Assembly (NCBI GenBank): GCA_024278415.1
Contig: JAJRTI010000003.1
Location: forward strand, 1 to 5,314
Direction of reading: 5' to 3'
DNA length: 5,314 nucleotides
DNA from: Planctomycetota bacterium
GTDB taxonomy: Bacteria > Planctomycetota > Brocadiia > JAJRTI01
The translations under genes and the position numbers were made by a program. Positions 1 to 4,789 of this stretch are shown here, in pieces (the first letter of the stretch is position 1; every line of letters begins with the position of its first letter). The notes beneath the pieces were generated by a model. That model worked only from the letters and a program-made list of their open reading frames with translations. It searched no databases and was not told where the DNA came from.

Positions 1-5
1 CGCTG

Positions 6-69
6 TTCCGTATTGCGTATTGCGTATTCGGATCGCGATTCGAGATACGGAATACGCAATACGGAATAC
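6..69. repeat. Inverted array of 7-bp repeats (long hairpin)
   Basis: Bases 6-21 (TTCCGTATTGCGTATT) are perfectly complementary in reverse to bases 51-66, giving a 16-bp stem around a 29-nt middle. Each arm is itself built of 7-bp units. The left arm repeats CGTATTG-like heptamers and the right arm reads ATACGGA, ATACGCA, ATACGGA, ATAC. Because of the period the arms could also pair in shifted registers (for example 20-29 with 50-59). It lies about 70 bp past the ahbB stop codon, so it could fold in the operon transcript and act as a 3' stabiliser or weak terminator, but there is no T-run after it. Its role is inferred; the repeat itself is directly visible. Confidence 0.85.
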
Positions 70-136
70 CCTGCCAAGAGTGCGCGCACACCACGCAACA
101 TCTTGTTTTCCATACCAGTTCCGGATGGCTAAGGCA

Positions 137-607
137 CTAAATCCGCGCGCTCTGCTTCTTGAACTCCTTCGCACTATACACGATCACGAAGTCATCGACG
201 CCCACGGCCTCGCGGATACGCTCGATGACCTCCTCGCACTCCGAGTCCGTGTGCCCGTGGACGACGGTGTACATGTTGTACGGCCATTCGTCGGTCGTCT
301 CGCGTTCGTAGCAATGCGTGACCTCCTCGAACGCGGCCATGCGCTTGCCGACGGCATCGACTTGGTCCGCCGGCACGCGCCAGGCGCACACCGCGTTGGA
401 CGTGATGCCGACCTTGCGGTGTGCGAGGGATGCAGCGATGCGGCGCACGACTCCGCGGTCCATGAGCGCGCGCAGGCGCGAGACAAGTTCCTCCTCGGTT
501 ATGTCCAACACAGACGCGGCGTCGGCGAACGGCGTGAGCGTGTTGGGCAAGCCGTCGTAGAGGAAGTCGAGTATCTTCACGTCGGTGGGGTCGATCATGT
601 CAGCCAT
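137..607 (-). CDS. ahbB: Siroheme decarboxylase beta subunit (AhbB-like, Lrp/AsnC type)
   Basis: Predicted 156-aa cytoplasmic subunit that works with AhbA to remove the C12 and C18 acetate carboxyls of siroheme, giving 12,18-didecarboxysiroheme for the alternative heme pathway (or heme d1, where the homologues are NirD/L/G/H). Residues 1-60 form an Lrp-like winged helix ending in RGVVRRIA. Residues 65-156 form the Lrp-like alpha/beta domain with the family signatures VTHCYER (96-102, His98), WPYNMYTVVHG (108-118) and a C-terminal YSAKEFKKQS. The start is the ATG at 607: it has GGAG six bases upstream and overlaps the ahbA stop by 8 bp (ATGGCTGA), so translation is probably coupled. A TTG at 625 is in frame but lacks this support; a later ATG at 598 is also possible. 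The beta assignment rests on the WPYN/HG motif. Family confidence is high; heme versus heme d1 destination cannot be told from here. Confidence 0.9.
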   Translation of the reverse strand: MADMIDPTDVKILDFLYDGLPNTLTPFADAASVLDITEEELVSRLRALMDRGVVRRIAASLAHRKVGITSNAVCAWRVPADQVDAVGKRMAAFEEVTHCYERETTDEWPYNMYTVVHGHTDSECEEVIERIREAVGVDDFVIVYSAKEFKKQSARI

Positions 608-1082
608 CCACGTCTCCGTCCTCAAGAATCGGGAACCGCACGCCGACCTTGAACTTCTTGGTCGCGCGCAGACTGCGGATCTTCACACCGAGCGCTTCGG
701 ACATCTCCTGCAGCTCGCGGGTGAGCAAATCCTCGCTCAGCGCGGTGTAGGTGAACCAGATGTTGTACGGGATGTCGCGGCCCTTGCCCTGGCGCAGGTA
801 GCTGTGCGTCACACGCGGATGCTGGCTGACGGCCTCGCCCACCTCGTCGACGCGCTCGGCGGGCACGCGTATGACCGCGAGCGTGCTTGCCCGGCCCAGC
901 GCGTCCTGATCGAGGATGGGGCCCATGCGCCGAATGATGCCGTCGTCGCGCAGACGCGTGACTCGGCACAGCACGTCCTCCTCATCCAGTCCCAGTTCTT
1001 CCGCGACCACGCGGTAGGGCCTCTGCGCGAGCGGCAATTCTTGCTGGAGCCGGTCGAGGATGCGGCGGTCGGTTGAGTCCAT
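600..1082 (-). CDS. ahbA: Siroheme decarboxylase alpha subunit (AhbA-like, Lrp/AsnC type)
   Basis: Predicted 160-aa partner of AhbB in siroheme decarboxylation. Residues 1-55 are an Lrp-type winged helix (DSTDRRILDRLQ at the start, GIIRRMG at 48-54). In this family it is retained although the proteins act as enzymes and not, as far as known, mainly as regulators. Residues 65-150 are the alpha/beta domain with VTHSYLR (91-97, His93) and YNIWFT (106-111). The YNIWFT form is typical of AhbA, whereas AhbB has WPYN-Y-HG. The ATG at 1082 begins 2 nt after the yqeY stop, and the only SD-like sequence (AGAGG) lies inside the end of yqeY, so expression depends on the upstream gene. The stop overlaps the ahbB start by 8 bp. 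Length and motifs are normal for the family. AhbC/AhbD radical-SAM genes are not in the window. Confidence 0.9.
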   Translation of the reverse strand: MDSTDRRILDRLQQELPLAQRPYRVVAEELGLDEEDVLCRVTRLRDDGIIRRMGPILDQDALGRASTLAVIRVPAERVDEVGEAVSQHPRVTHSYLRQGKGRDIPYNIWFTYTALSEDLLTRELQEMSEALGVKIRSLRATKKFKVGVRFPILEDGDVDG

Positions 1083-1084
1083 GG

Positions 1085-1531
1085 TTAGGCCAGCCTCTGT
1101 GATACGAGTTGCTGCACGAGTTTGCCATCGACTTGGCCTTTGTATTGGCCCATGATTTTGCCCATGACCTTGCCCATGTCGCGCGGGGTCTCCGCGCCCG
1201 TCTCAGCGATGGTCTGGTCGACGAGTTGTTCGACTTCTTCAGCAGAAAGCTGCTGGGGCAGGTATTTCTCCAGCACCGCGAGTTCGGCCTTCTCTTGGTC
1301 CGCGAGGTCTTGGCGGCCGTGCTGCTCGTACTGTTGGATGGACTCCTTGCGGCGCTTCACGTTGCGCTGCACGAGCCCGATGAACTCGCCTTCCGTCAGG
1401 CCGTCTTTCTTCTCTTTGCCGGCCACGAGTTCCTTCTTCGCGTCGGCCATGAGCATGCGCAACGTGGACGTAGCGACGGCGTCCTTGCTCTTCATGGCCG
1501 CCGTCAGGTCAGCTTTGAGTTTGTCGAGCAT
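1085..1531 (-). CDS. yqeY: GatB/YqeY domain-containing protein
   Basis: A 148-aa cytoplasmic protein of the YqeY family, which resembles the tRNA-binding tail domain of the amidotransferase subunit GatB. Its exact role is unsettled, with involvement in tRNA-dependent amidation or tRNA binding usually suggested. The N-terminal helical part (about 1-90) begins MLDKLKADLTAAMKSKD and contains the charged VQRNVKRRKESIQQY segment. The C-terminal part (about 95-148) has LPQQLSAEEVEQLV followed by DMGKVMGKIMGQYKGQVDG, the best-kept motif of the family. The ATG at 1531 is preceded by a strong GGAGGAG seven bases upstream and gives the usual family length. An in-frame ATG at 1597 would add 22 residues unlike the family and is rejected. 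It is first in a three-gene run with ahbA and ahbB; a joint function is not evident. Confidence 0.92.
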   Translation of the reverse strand: MLDKLKADLTAAMKSKDAVATSTLRMLMADAKKELVAGKEKKDGLTEGEFIGLVQRNVKRRKESIQQYEQHGRQDLADQEKAELAVLEKYLPQQLSAEEVEQLVDQTIAETGAETPRDMGKVMGKIMGQYKGQVDGKLVQQLVSQRLA

Positions 1532-1563
1532 AGTGGTTCTCCTCCATGTCCAGTTGCCCGTAG

Positions 1564-1583
1564 CCGAACTCGCCAGAGTTCGG
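1564..1583. repeat. Perfect 8-bp-stem hairpin with GCCA loop
   Basis: CCGAACTC, loop GCCA, GAGTTCGG. It lies 33 bp upstream of the yqeY start in the spacer after mtnA. There is no T-run on either side, so it is not a canonical terminator. The same plan (CCG...C, GCCA loop, G...CGG, 8-bp stem) recurs at 4451-4470 with different inner stem bases. It may be a REP-like element or an RNA structure in the operon leader. Confidence 0.6.
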
Positions 1584-1610
1584 GCGGGGTCGAGCATGCA
1601 CCTCGGCGCC

Positions 1611-1661
1611 GATTACTGATTACTGATTACTGATTACTGCGTCACTGCGTCACTGCGTCAC
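1611..1661. repeat. Two abutting short tandem repeats (7-bp x4, 8-bp x3)
   Basis: Bases 1611-1638 are four exact copies of GATTACT. They run directly into 1639-1661, which are GCGTCACT, GCGTCACT and GCGTCAC. The two units share an ACT ending, so the second array looks as if it was seeded from the first, or both came from slippage. The end of the second array contains the mtnA stop codon (TGA on the minus strand at 1660-1658). The array separates mtnA from the yqeY operon. No function can be read from it. Confidence 0.95.
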
Positions 1662-2710
1662 CCCGGCCCAACCACATCCGCGACGCGATCGGTATTCGGC
1701 TTGCGGATGATGCCACGCTCGGTGATGATGCCCGCGATGTGCGTTGCGGGGGTCACGTCGAACGCAGGGTTATACACGTGCACTCCATCGGGCCCGGTCT
1801 GCCGGCCGAAGCCATGGGTGACTTCTTTGGGATCGCGCTGCTCGATGGGGATCGTGTCGCCGGTCTTGAGCGTCATGTCGAACGTGGACACAGGCGCGGC
1901 CACGTAGAAGGGGATGCCGTGGTGCTTGGCAAGCACGGACACGCTGTACGTGCCGATCTTGTTCGCCGCGTCGCCGTTGGCCGCAATACGATCCGCGCCG
2001 ACGATGACGCAATCAATGCGGCCCTCCTTCATGACCTGGCCGGCCATGTTGTCGCAGATGAGCGTCACGTCGATGCCGGCGTGCTTCAGCTCCCAGGCGG
2101 TGATGCGCGCACCTTGGAGCAGCGGCCGCGTCTCGTCGGCGTACACGTGAATCTTCTTGCCCTGCTCGTGCGCGGCGAACATGACCGCGAGCGCGGTCCC
2201 GTAGTCCGCGGTCGCGAGGCCGCCGGCGTTGCAGTGGGTGAGGATCGAATCGCCGTCCTTGATGAGCGCCGCGCCGTTTTGGCCGATCTGACGGCAGATG
2301 GCCTTGTCTTCCTCGATGATCGCCTTGGCTTCGTCGAGCAGAATCTGCTTCAACTCTGGCACGGACGCGCCCGGCTGGGCTTGCGCGGTGGCGAGCATGC
2401 GCTCCAGCGCCCAGAACAGATTGACCGCGGTCGGCCTGGACGTGGCGAGGTAGTCCGTCGTCTTCTTCAGATCCTGCATGAACTCCGCGTGCGTCTTGGC
2501 CTCGCTGTGGCGCACGCCCAGCACCGTGCCCATCGCGGCCGCGCAGCCGATGGCCGGCGCGCCGCGCACCTTGAGCACCTTGATCGAGTCCCACATCTCC
2601 TCGACCGTGTCGTTGTAGATGAACTTGAACTCGGTGGGCAGGAGCGTCTGGTCCACGAGCTTGGCTCGCCCGTCGAGCCCGCCTTCCCATTCAATCGTCG
2701 GCACTGGCAC
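1658..2710 (-). CDS. mtnA: S-methyl-5-thioribose-1-phosphate isomerase
   Basis: Cytoplasmic aldose-ketose isomerase converting 5-methylthioribose-1-phosphate to 5-methylthioribulose-1-phosphate in methionine salvage; eIF2B alpha-like fold. With the GTG start at 2710 the protein is 350 aa. Visible signatures are RGAPAIG (49-55), LTHCNAGG with Cys160, ADETRPLLQGAR (191-202), CDNMAG (219-224), VGADRIAANGD with Asp240 and NKIGTY (250-255), then IPIEQRDPKEVT and NPAFDVTP near the end. Cys160 and Asp240 fall exactly at the catalytic numbering known for the Bacillus subtilis enzyme, which supports this start. GTG 2710 has GGGAG eight bases upstream; a second GTG at 2704 is possible. The open frame continues 62 codons upstream to 2896, but that part is unlike the family and lies antisense to a transposase relic. 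Other salvage genes are not nearby. The stop lies inside a tandem repeat. Confidence 0.95.
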   Translation of the reverse strand: MPVPTIEWEGGLDGRAKLVDQTLLPTEFKFIYNDTVEEMWDSIKVLKVRGAPAIGCAAAMGTVLGVRHSEAKTHAEFMQDLKKTTDYLATSRPTAVNLFWALERMLATAQAQPGASVPELKQILLDEAKAIIEEDKAICRQIGQNGAALIKDGDSILTHCNAGGLATADYGTALAVMFAAHEQGKKIHVYADETRPLLQGARITAWELKHAGIDVTLICDNMAGQVMKEGRIDCVIVGADRIAANGDAANKIGTYSVSVLAKHHGIPFYVAAPVSTFDMTLKTGDTIPIEQRDPKEVTHGFGRQTGPDGVHVYNPAFDVTPATHIAGIITERGIIRKPNTDRVADVVGPG

Positions 2711-2811
2711 GGGGGAATCTCCCAGATGATCGATGTCGCCGAGCCCAGCAGAGCCCGGGCGGCGAGGACATGAACCCAGGGTGCGATGCGCCCTAGGGCG
2801 TAGAATAGATA

Positions 2812-3150
2812 CCGGTGCTGGCGCATCCGTATCGGCTCTAAGCCATTGTAGCGGCCCGGGCCAAGACCGACAAGCTGGATGCGGCCTTGTTCGCACTGTT
2901 GCTGCGGCCGGTCTGATTCCCCCACGCGTGCACTCCAGCCGGGCCGTTCCAGCAGCTTCGGGGCGTGGCGCGGCGCCGGCTCACGTGGTGGGCCGGCAAA
3001 GCCAAAAACCAGGTGCGGTCGTTGCTGGCGTCTCGCAACATCCGTCCCCCGGTCGAGGCGCTCTTCTCCAGAGGGGGTTTCCCGAGGCGGAGCCCTTGGC
3101 GGCTCTCCACGGCATTGGAGTATACTCGGCCTTGTTGATCGCAGCCGAAT
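2812..3150 (+). pseudogene. Decayed IS110-type transposase fragment
   Basis: No intact frame exists, but plus-strand translation shows a transposase-like trail. From 2812 one frame reads PVLAHPYRL, a TAA at 2839, then AIVAARAKTDKLDA (the KTDKLDA block is typical of the DEDD domain of IS110-family transposases). It continues to a TGA at 2914, then through an LRGVARRRL...KAKNQVRSLLA stretch like the family's helical linker to PPVEALFSR (ending about 3069). A second frame then gives EPLAALHGIGVYSALLIAAE (3090-3149), matching the C-terminal PGIG...A..LLAE motif of the same family. Two stops, a frameshift, a deletion of the usual spacing between LF and GIG, and missing ends mark it as dead. It was recognised from remembered family motifs, not from a search. 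It fills most of the spacer between mtnA and the divergent hydrolase gene. Confidence 0.75.
3096..3126 (+). promoter_or_regulatory. Possible sigma70-type promoter for the hydrolase gene
   Basis: TATACT at 3121-3126 is a good -10-like hexamer, with TTGGCG at 3096-3101 as a partial -35. The 19-bp spacing is long and the -35 is imperfect. It lies about 50 bp before the ATG at 3175 and inside the transposase relic, so if real the hydrolase is driven from old insertion-sequence DNA. Confidence 0.3.
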
Positions 3151-3163
3151 CACCGCTTCCTTC

Positions 3164-3170
3164 GGAGGAG
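3164..3170 (+). promoter_or_regulatory. Strong ribosome binding site of the hydrolase gene
   Basis: GGAGGAG ends 4 bases before the ATG at 3175 (GGAGG core spaced 6). This settles the start over the in-frame ATG three codons later. It begins just after the last recognisable base of the transposase relic. Confidence 0.75.
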
Positions 3171-3174
3171 CACC

Positions 3175-4386
3175 ATGCCCACCATGTCACAGCAACTCAG
3201 CCAGCCAGCCATCAAGGACCTCGGCGAGCCACAGCACTTGGAGCCTATCTTCGCCGACGGCCAAGAGCCTACGGTCGACGCGTGGGAAGGCCGTCTGAGG
3301 CCGAGACTCCTCGAACGCTGGGCCGCGGTCATCGGCGAGCCGTCGTTTGGCGACTTCGACCGGGCCGCGGAAGTCATCGAACGGTTCGAGGCCCCATTCT
3401 TCAACGGCACGCTCATTCGCCAGCCGACCGGGCCAGGGCTCTGCCAGACGCTCCTGCTCATGGAGCCCAAAGACACGCCGGAGGGACGCGATGGGGAAGC
3501 CGCAATCCCTCCCTCCAAGGGGGGGAACCCAAGGGGGGGTAGTCCCGACGGCAGCCGCTCGACCCTCCCGTGCCGACCCCCCTGTAGTCCCCCCTGGAAG
3601 GGGGGACGCGGATCGCATCGTGCCCCCGGAGCACCACGCCCCGGCGCGATCGTGCCGTTCTACCATCCCGACCTCATGGCCGGCTTCGACCTGGAGACGC
3701 GCGAGCCGAAGACTGAGCGGCCCAACGTGCACTTCGGCCGGCATCTCGTGCAGCAGGGCTACGTGGTCGTGTGCACGGAAGCGTTCCCATACAACACCGT
3801 GCCCGAGCCGGAGGATAGCGCTGGATTTGCGTGGTGGCAGGCGGGAGCAGACAAGCTCCTTGCAGACAACCCCAACTGGACCGGCATCGGCAAATTGATC
3901 TGGGACACAAGCCGCGCAGTGGACCTGCTGCTGGAGCAACCGCACGTCGACGCGGAGCGCATCGTCTGCATGGGCCACTCGCTCGGCGGCAAGATGGCCT
4001 TCTACACGGCCGCGTTCGACGAGCGCATCAAGGCCGCGGTCGCGTCCGACTTCGGCATTGGGTGGAGCTTCACGAATTGGGACGCACCGTGGTATTTTGG
4101 CGGACAGATCCGCGACGGAGGCTTCATGCTCAACGGCCACCACGCGCTTGCGCTCCTCGCGCCGCGCGCGTTCCTCGCCATCGCCGGCGAGGCCGACCGG
4201 CCCGAGAGCTGGCAGCACATCAACGAGGCGAAGCGGGTGTACCGCCTCTACGGCAAGGAGGACGCGGTGGGCTGCTTCCTGCACATGACCGGCCATCAGC
4301 CAACGGACGAGTCCATCGTCGCCGCGTACAAGTGGCTGGCGGAGCAGTTTGGTTTGCCGGAGCGGGAGTGGAGTTTGGGGGTGTGA
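3175..4386 (+). CDS. Alpha/beta hydrolase, dienelactone-hydrolase type, with an internal palindromic-repeat insert
   Basis: Predicted 403-aa serine hydrolase; substrate unknown (esterase-like activity on an ester, lactone or acylated sugar is the general expectation). No signal peptide is evident, so probably cytoplasmic. Residues 1-100 hold an N-terminal helical part and first strands (QTLLLMEPKD); the core resumes at AIVPFYHPDLMAGFD (about 158-172). The nucleophile elbow is GHSLGG with Ser269; likely catalytic partners are Asp341 in IAGEADRPESW and His374 in HMTGHQP. Between residues 105 and 146 lies a Gly/Pro/Arg-rich stretch encoded by an in-frame palindromic element (see the repeat at 3506-3607). 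Without it the protein would be about 363 aa and the two strands would be joined by a short loop. The frame is open throughout and the triad looks intact, so the product may still be active. It is divergent from mtnA and stands alone; no pathway link is visible. Confidence 0.85.
   Translation: MPTMSQQLSQPAIKDLGEPQHLEPIFADGQEPTVDAWEGRLRPRLLERWAAVIGEPSFGDFDRAAEVIERFEAPFFNGTLIRQPTGPGLCQTLLLMEPKDTPEGRDGEAAIPPSKGGNPRGGSPDGSRSTLPCRPPCSPPWKGGRGSHRAPGAPRPGAIVPFYHPDLMAGFDLETREPKTERPNVHFGRHLVQQGYVVVCTEAFPYNTVPEPEDSAGFAWWQAGADKLLADNPNWTGIGKLIWDTSRAVDLLLEQPHVDAERIVCMGHSLGGKMAFYTAAFDERIKAAVASDFGIGWSFTNWDAPWYFGGQIRDGGFMLNGHHALALLAPRAFLAIAGEADRPESWQHINEAKRVYRLYGKEDAVGCFLHMTGHQPTDESIVAAYKWLAEQFGLPEREWSLGV
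3506..3607. repeat. Palindromic REP/MITE-like element inside the hydrolase coding region
   Basis: Two similar units face each other. The left unit (3506-3540) is a C-rich arm, CCAA, seven G, AACCCAA, seven G, T. The right unit, read on the minus strand (3607-3576), is six C, TTCCA, six G, ACTACA, six G, T. Each unit is a small C6/G6 hairpin followed by another G-tract, and the two can pair with each other around a spacer of about 35 nt. The octamer GGGACGCG occurs at 3483-3490 and again at 3603-3610, exactly 120 bp apart, which is 40 codons. It could be a target duplication or a recombination footprint. The translation across the element has no stop. Confidence 0.8.
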
Positions 4387-4552
4387 TTCCCCTCGTTCAG
4401 GCGCCGGACGTCCATGTCCAGCACCGCCGCGGTGCGCGCCAGACGCGTCGCCGCATGCGCCAGCATGCGGGGGGGCAAGCGATCCTCAGATCGTCCGTAT
4501 TCTGGCGAATGCGGCTACCGGCCCGCGCCAACGGTCGCCTTGTGACTCCACC
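4387..4552. other. Convergent non-coding spacer with a row of hairpins
   Basis: No gene is supported here. The spacer lies between the ends of two converging genes (hydrolase on plus, antitoxin-like on minus). It holds three compact perfect stems: 4421-4435 (GCACCG, loop CCG, CGGTGC), 4451-4470 (8-bp stem, GCCA loop) and 4480-4493 (CGATC, loop CTCA, GATCG). None is followed by a T-run on either strand. A bidirectional termination or transcript-end protection role is possible but unproven. No ParE/RelE-type toxin frame was found in it. Confidence 0.6.
4451..4470. repeat. Perfect 8-bp-stem hairpin with GCCA loop (second instance)
   Basis: CCGCATGC, loop GCCA, GCATGCGG, then a run of G. It has the same length, outer CCG/CGG pairs and loop as the hairpin at 1564-1583, but the inner stem bases differ in a compensating way. 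It lies 65 bp after the hydrolase stop. It could be a terminator-like or REP-like stem; there is no T-run. Confidence 0.6.
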
Positions 4553-4738
4553 TCACTTGCCCCATTGGTCAACCTTCGCCAAGAGATTCCCAGTGGTGAT
4601 TAGCCTCCCGGCCTCCGCATCTTCGATCCCATCAAGGACCTGGACCAGGAAGTGCACCACGCACATGATGTCCTCGGCAGTGGCTGAGTCTGGCAGTTTT
4701 TCCAGCCTCTGGATCACGGCTTCCTTCAGTAGTGTCAT
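4553..4738 (-). CDS. Small antitoxin-like protein
   Basis: A 61-aa acidic, mostly helical protein. The layout is a predicted helix (MTLLKEAVIQRLEKL), a short PDSATAEDI link, a second helix with HFLVQVLDGIEDAEAG, then GRLIT and a tail ending LLAKVDQWGK. This order (LP-D-AT-EDI, a VLDGI-AEAG helix, a tail with K-W) resembles short antitoxin or addiction-module proteins that pair with RelE/ParE toxins, in which the tail wraps the toxin. The ATG at 4738 has GGAG six bases upstream. An in-frame extension to 4777 runs into repeat sequence and is rejected. In such modules the toxin gene normally follows directly; here the next 166 bases hold no toxin frame, so it is either an orphan or not an antitoxin. 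The gene is reasonably sure from its start signal and sequence character; the function is tentative. Confidence 0.6.
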   Translation of the reverse strand: MTLLKEAVIQRLEKLPDSATAEDIMCVVHFLVQVLDGIEDAEAGRLITTGNLLAKVDQWGK

Positions 4739-4755
4739 GGGGTTCTCCGGCTCAC

Positions 4756-4788
4756 AGCGAAAACCGAACAACGACAACCGAAAACCCA
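4756..4788. repeat. Degenerate 6-8-bp repeat between two minus-strand genes
   Basis: Read on the minus strand the spacer is a run of variants of GTTTTCG, GTTGTCG and TTGTTCGG, ending with GTTTTCG. It lies between the stop of the right-edge gene (4790) and the antitoxin start (4738). It is poorer in order than the other arrays here but of similar unit size and position. Confidence 0.5.
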
Positions 4789-4789
4789 G

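Noticed and set aside
20..1633. Long plus-strand open frames opposite ahbB, ahbA and yqeY
   Set aside because: They are shadows of the minus-strand genes in GC-rich DNA, with arginine/alanine-rich products and no family resemblance.
1611..1661. CRISPR array
   Set aside because: The units are 7 and 8 bp without spacers, so this is a plain tandem repeat.
1739..2773. 344-codon plus-strand open frame opposite mtnA
   Set aside because: The minus strand encodes an unmistakable MtnA here; the opposite frame is a codon-bias shadow.
2802..2807. TATTCT as a -10 box for mtnA on the minus strand
   Set aside because: No acceptable -35 at 16-19 bp; a single hexamer match is not enough.
2711..2896. 62-codon N-terminal extension of the mtnA frame
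   Set aside because: It is unlike MtnA, is partly antisense to the IS110 relic, and the GTG at 2710 has an SD and puts the catalytic Cys and Asp at 160 and 240.
2467..3153. 228-codon minus-strand frame and overlapping plus-strand frames in the mtnA-hydrolase spacer
   Set aside because: They have odd composition and no SD, and overlap mtnA or the hydrolase; the region is better explained as a broken transposase.
3187..4296. 369-codon minus-strand open frame opposite the hydrolase
   Set aside because: The plus strand has a strong SD, a GHSLGG nucleophile elbow and a full fold; the opposite product shows no recognisable motif.
4296..4478. 60-codon minus-strand frame as the missing toxin
   Set aside because: It overlaps the hydrolase end, has no SD and no ParE/RelE-like features.
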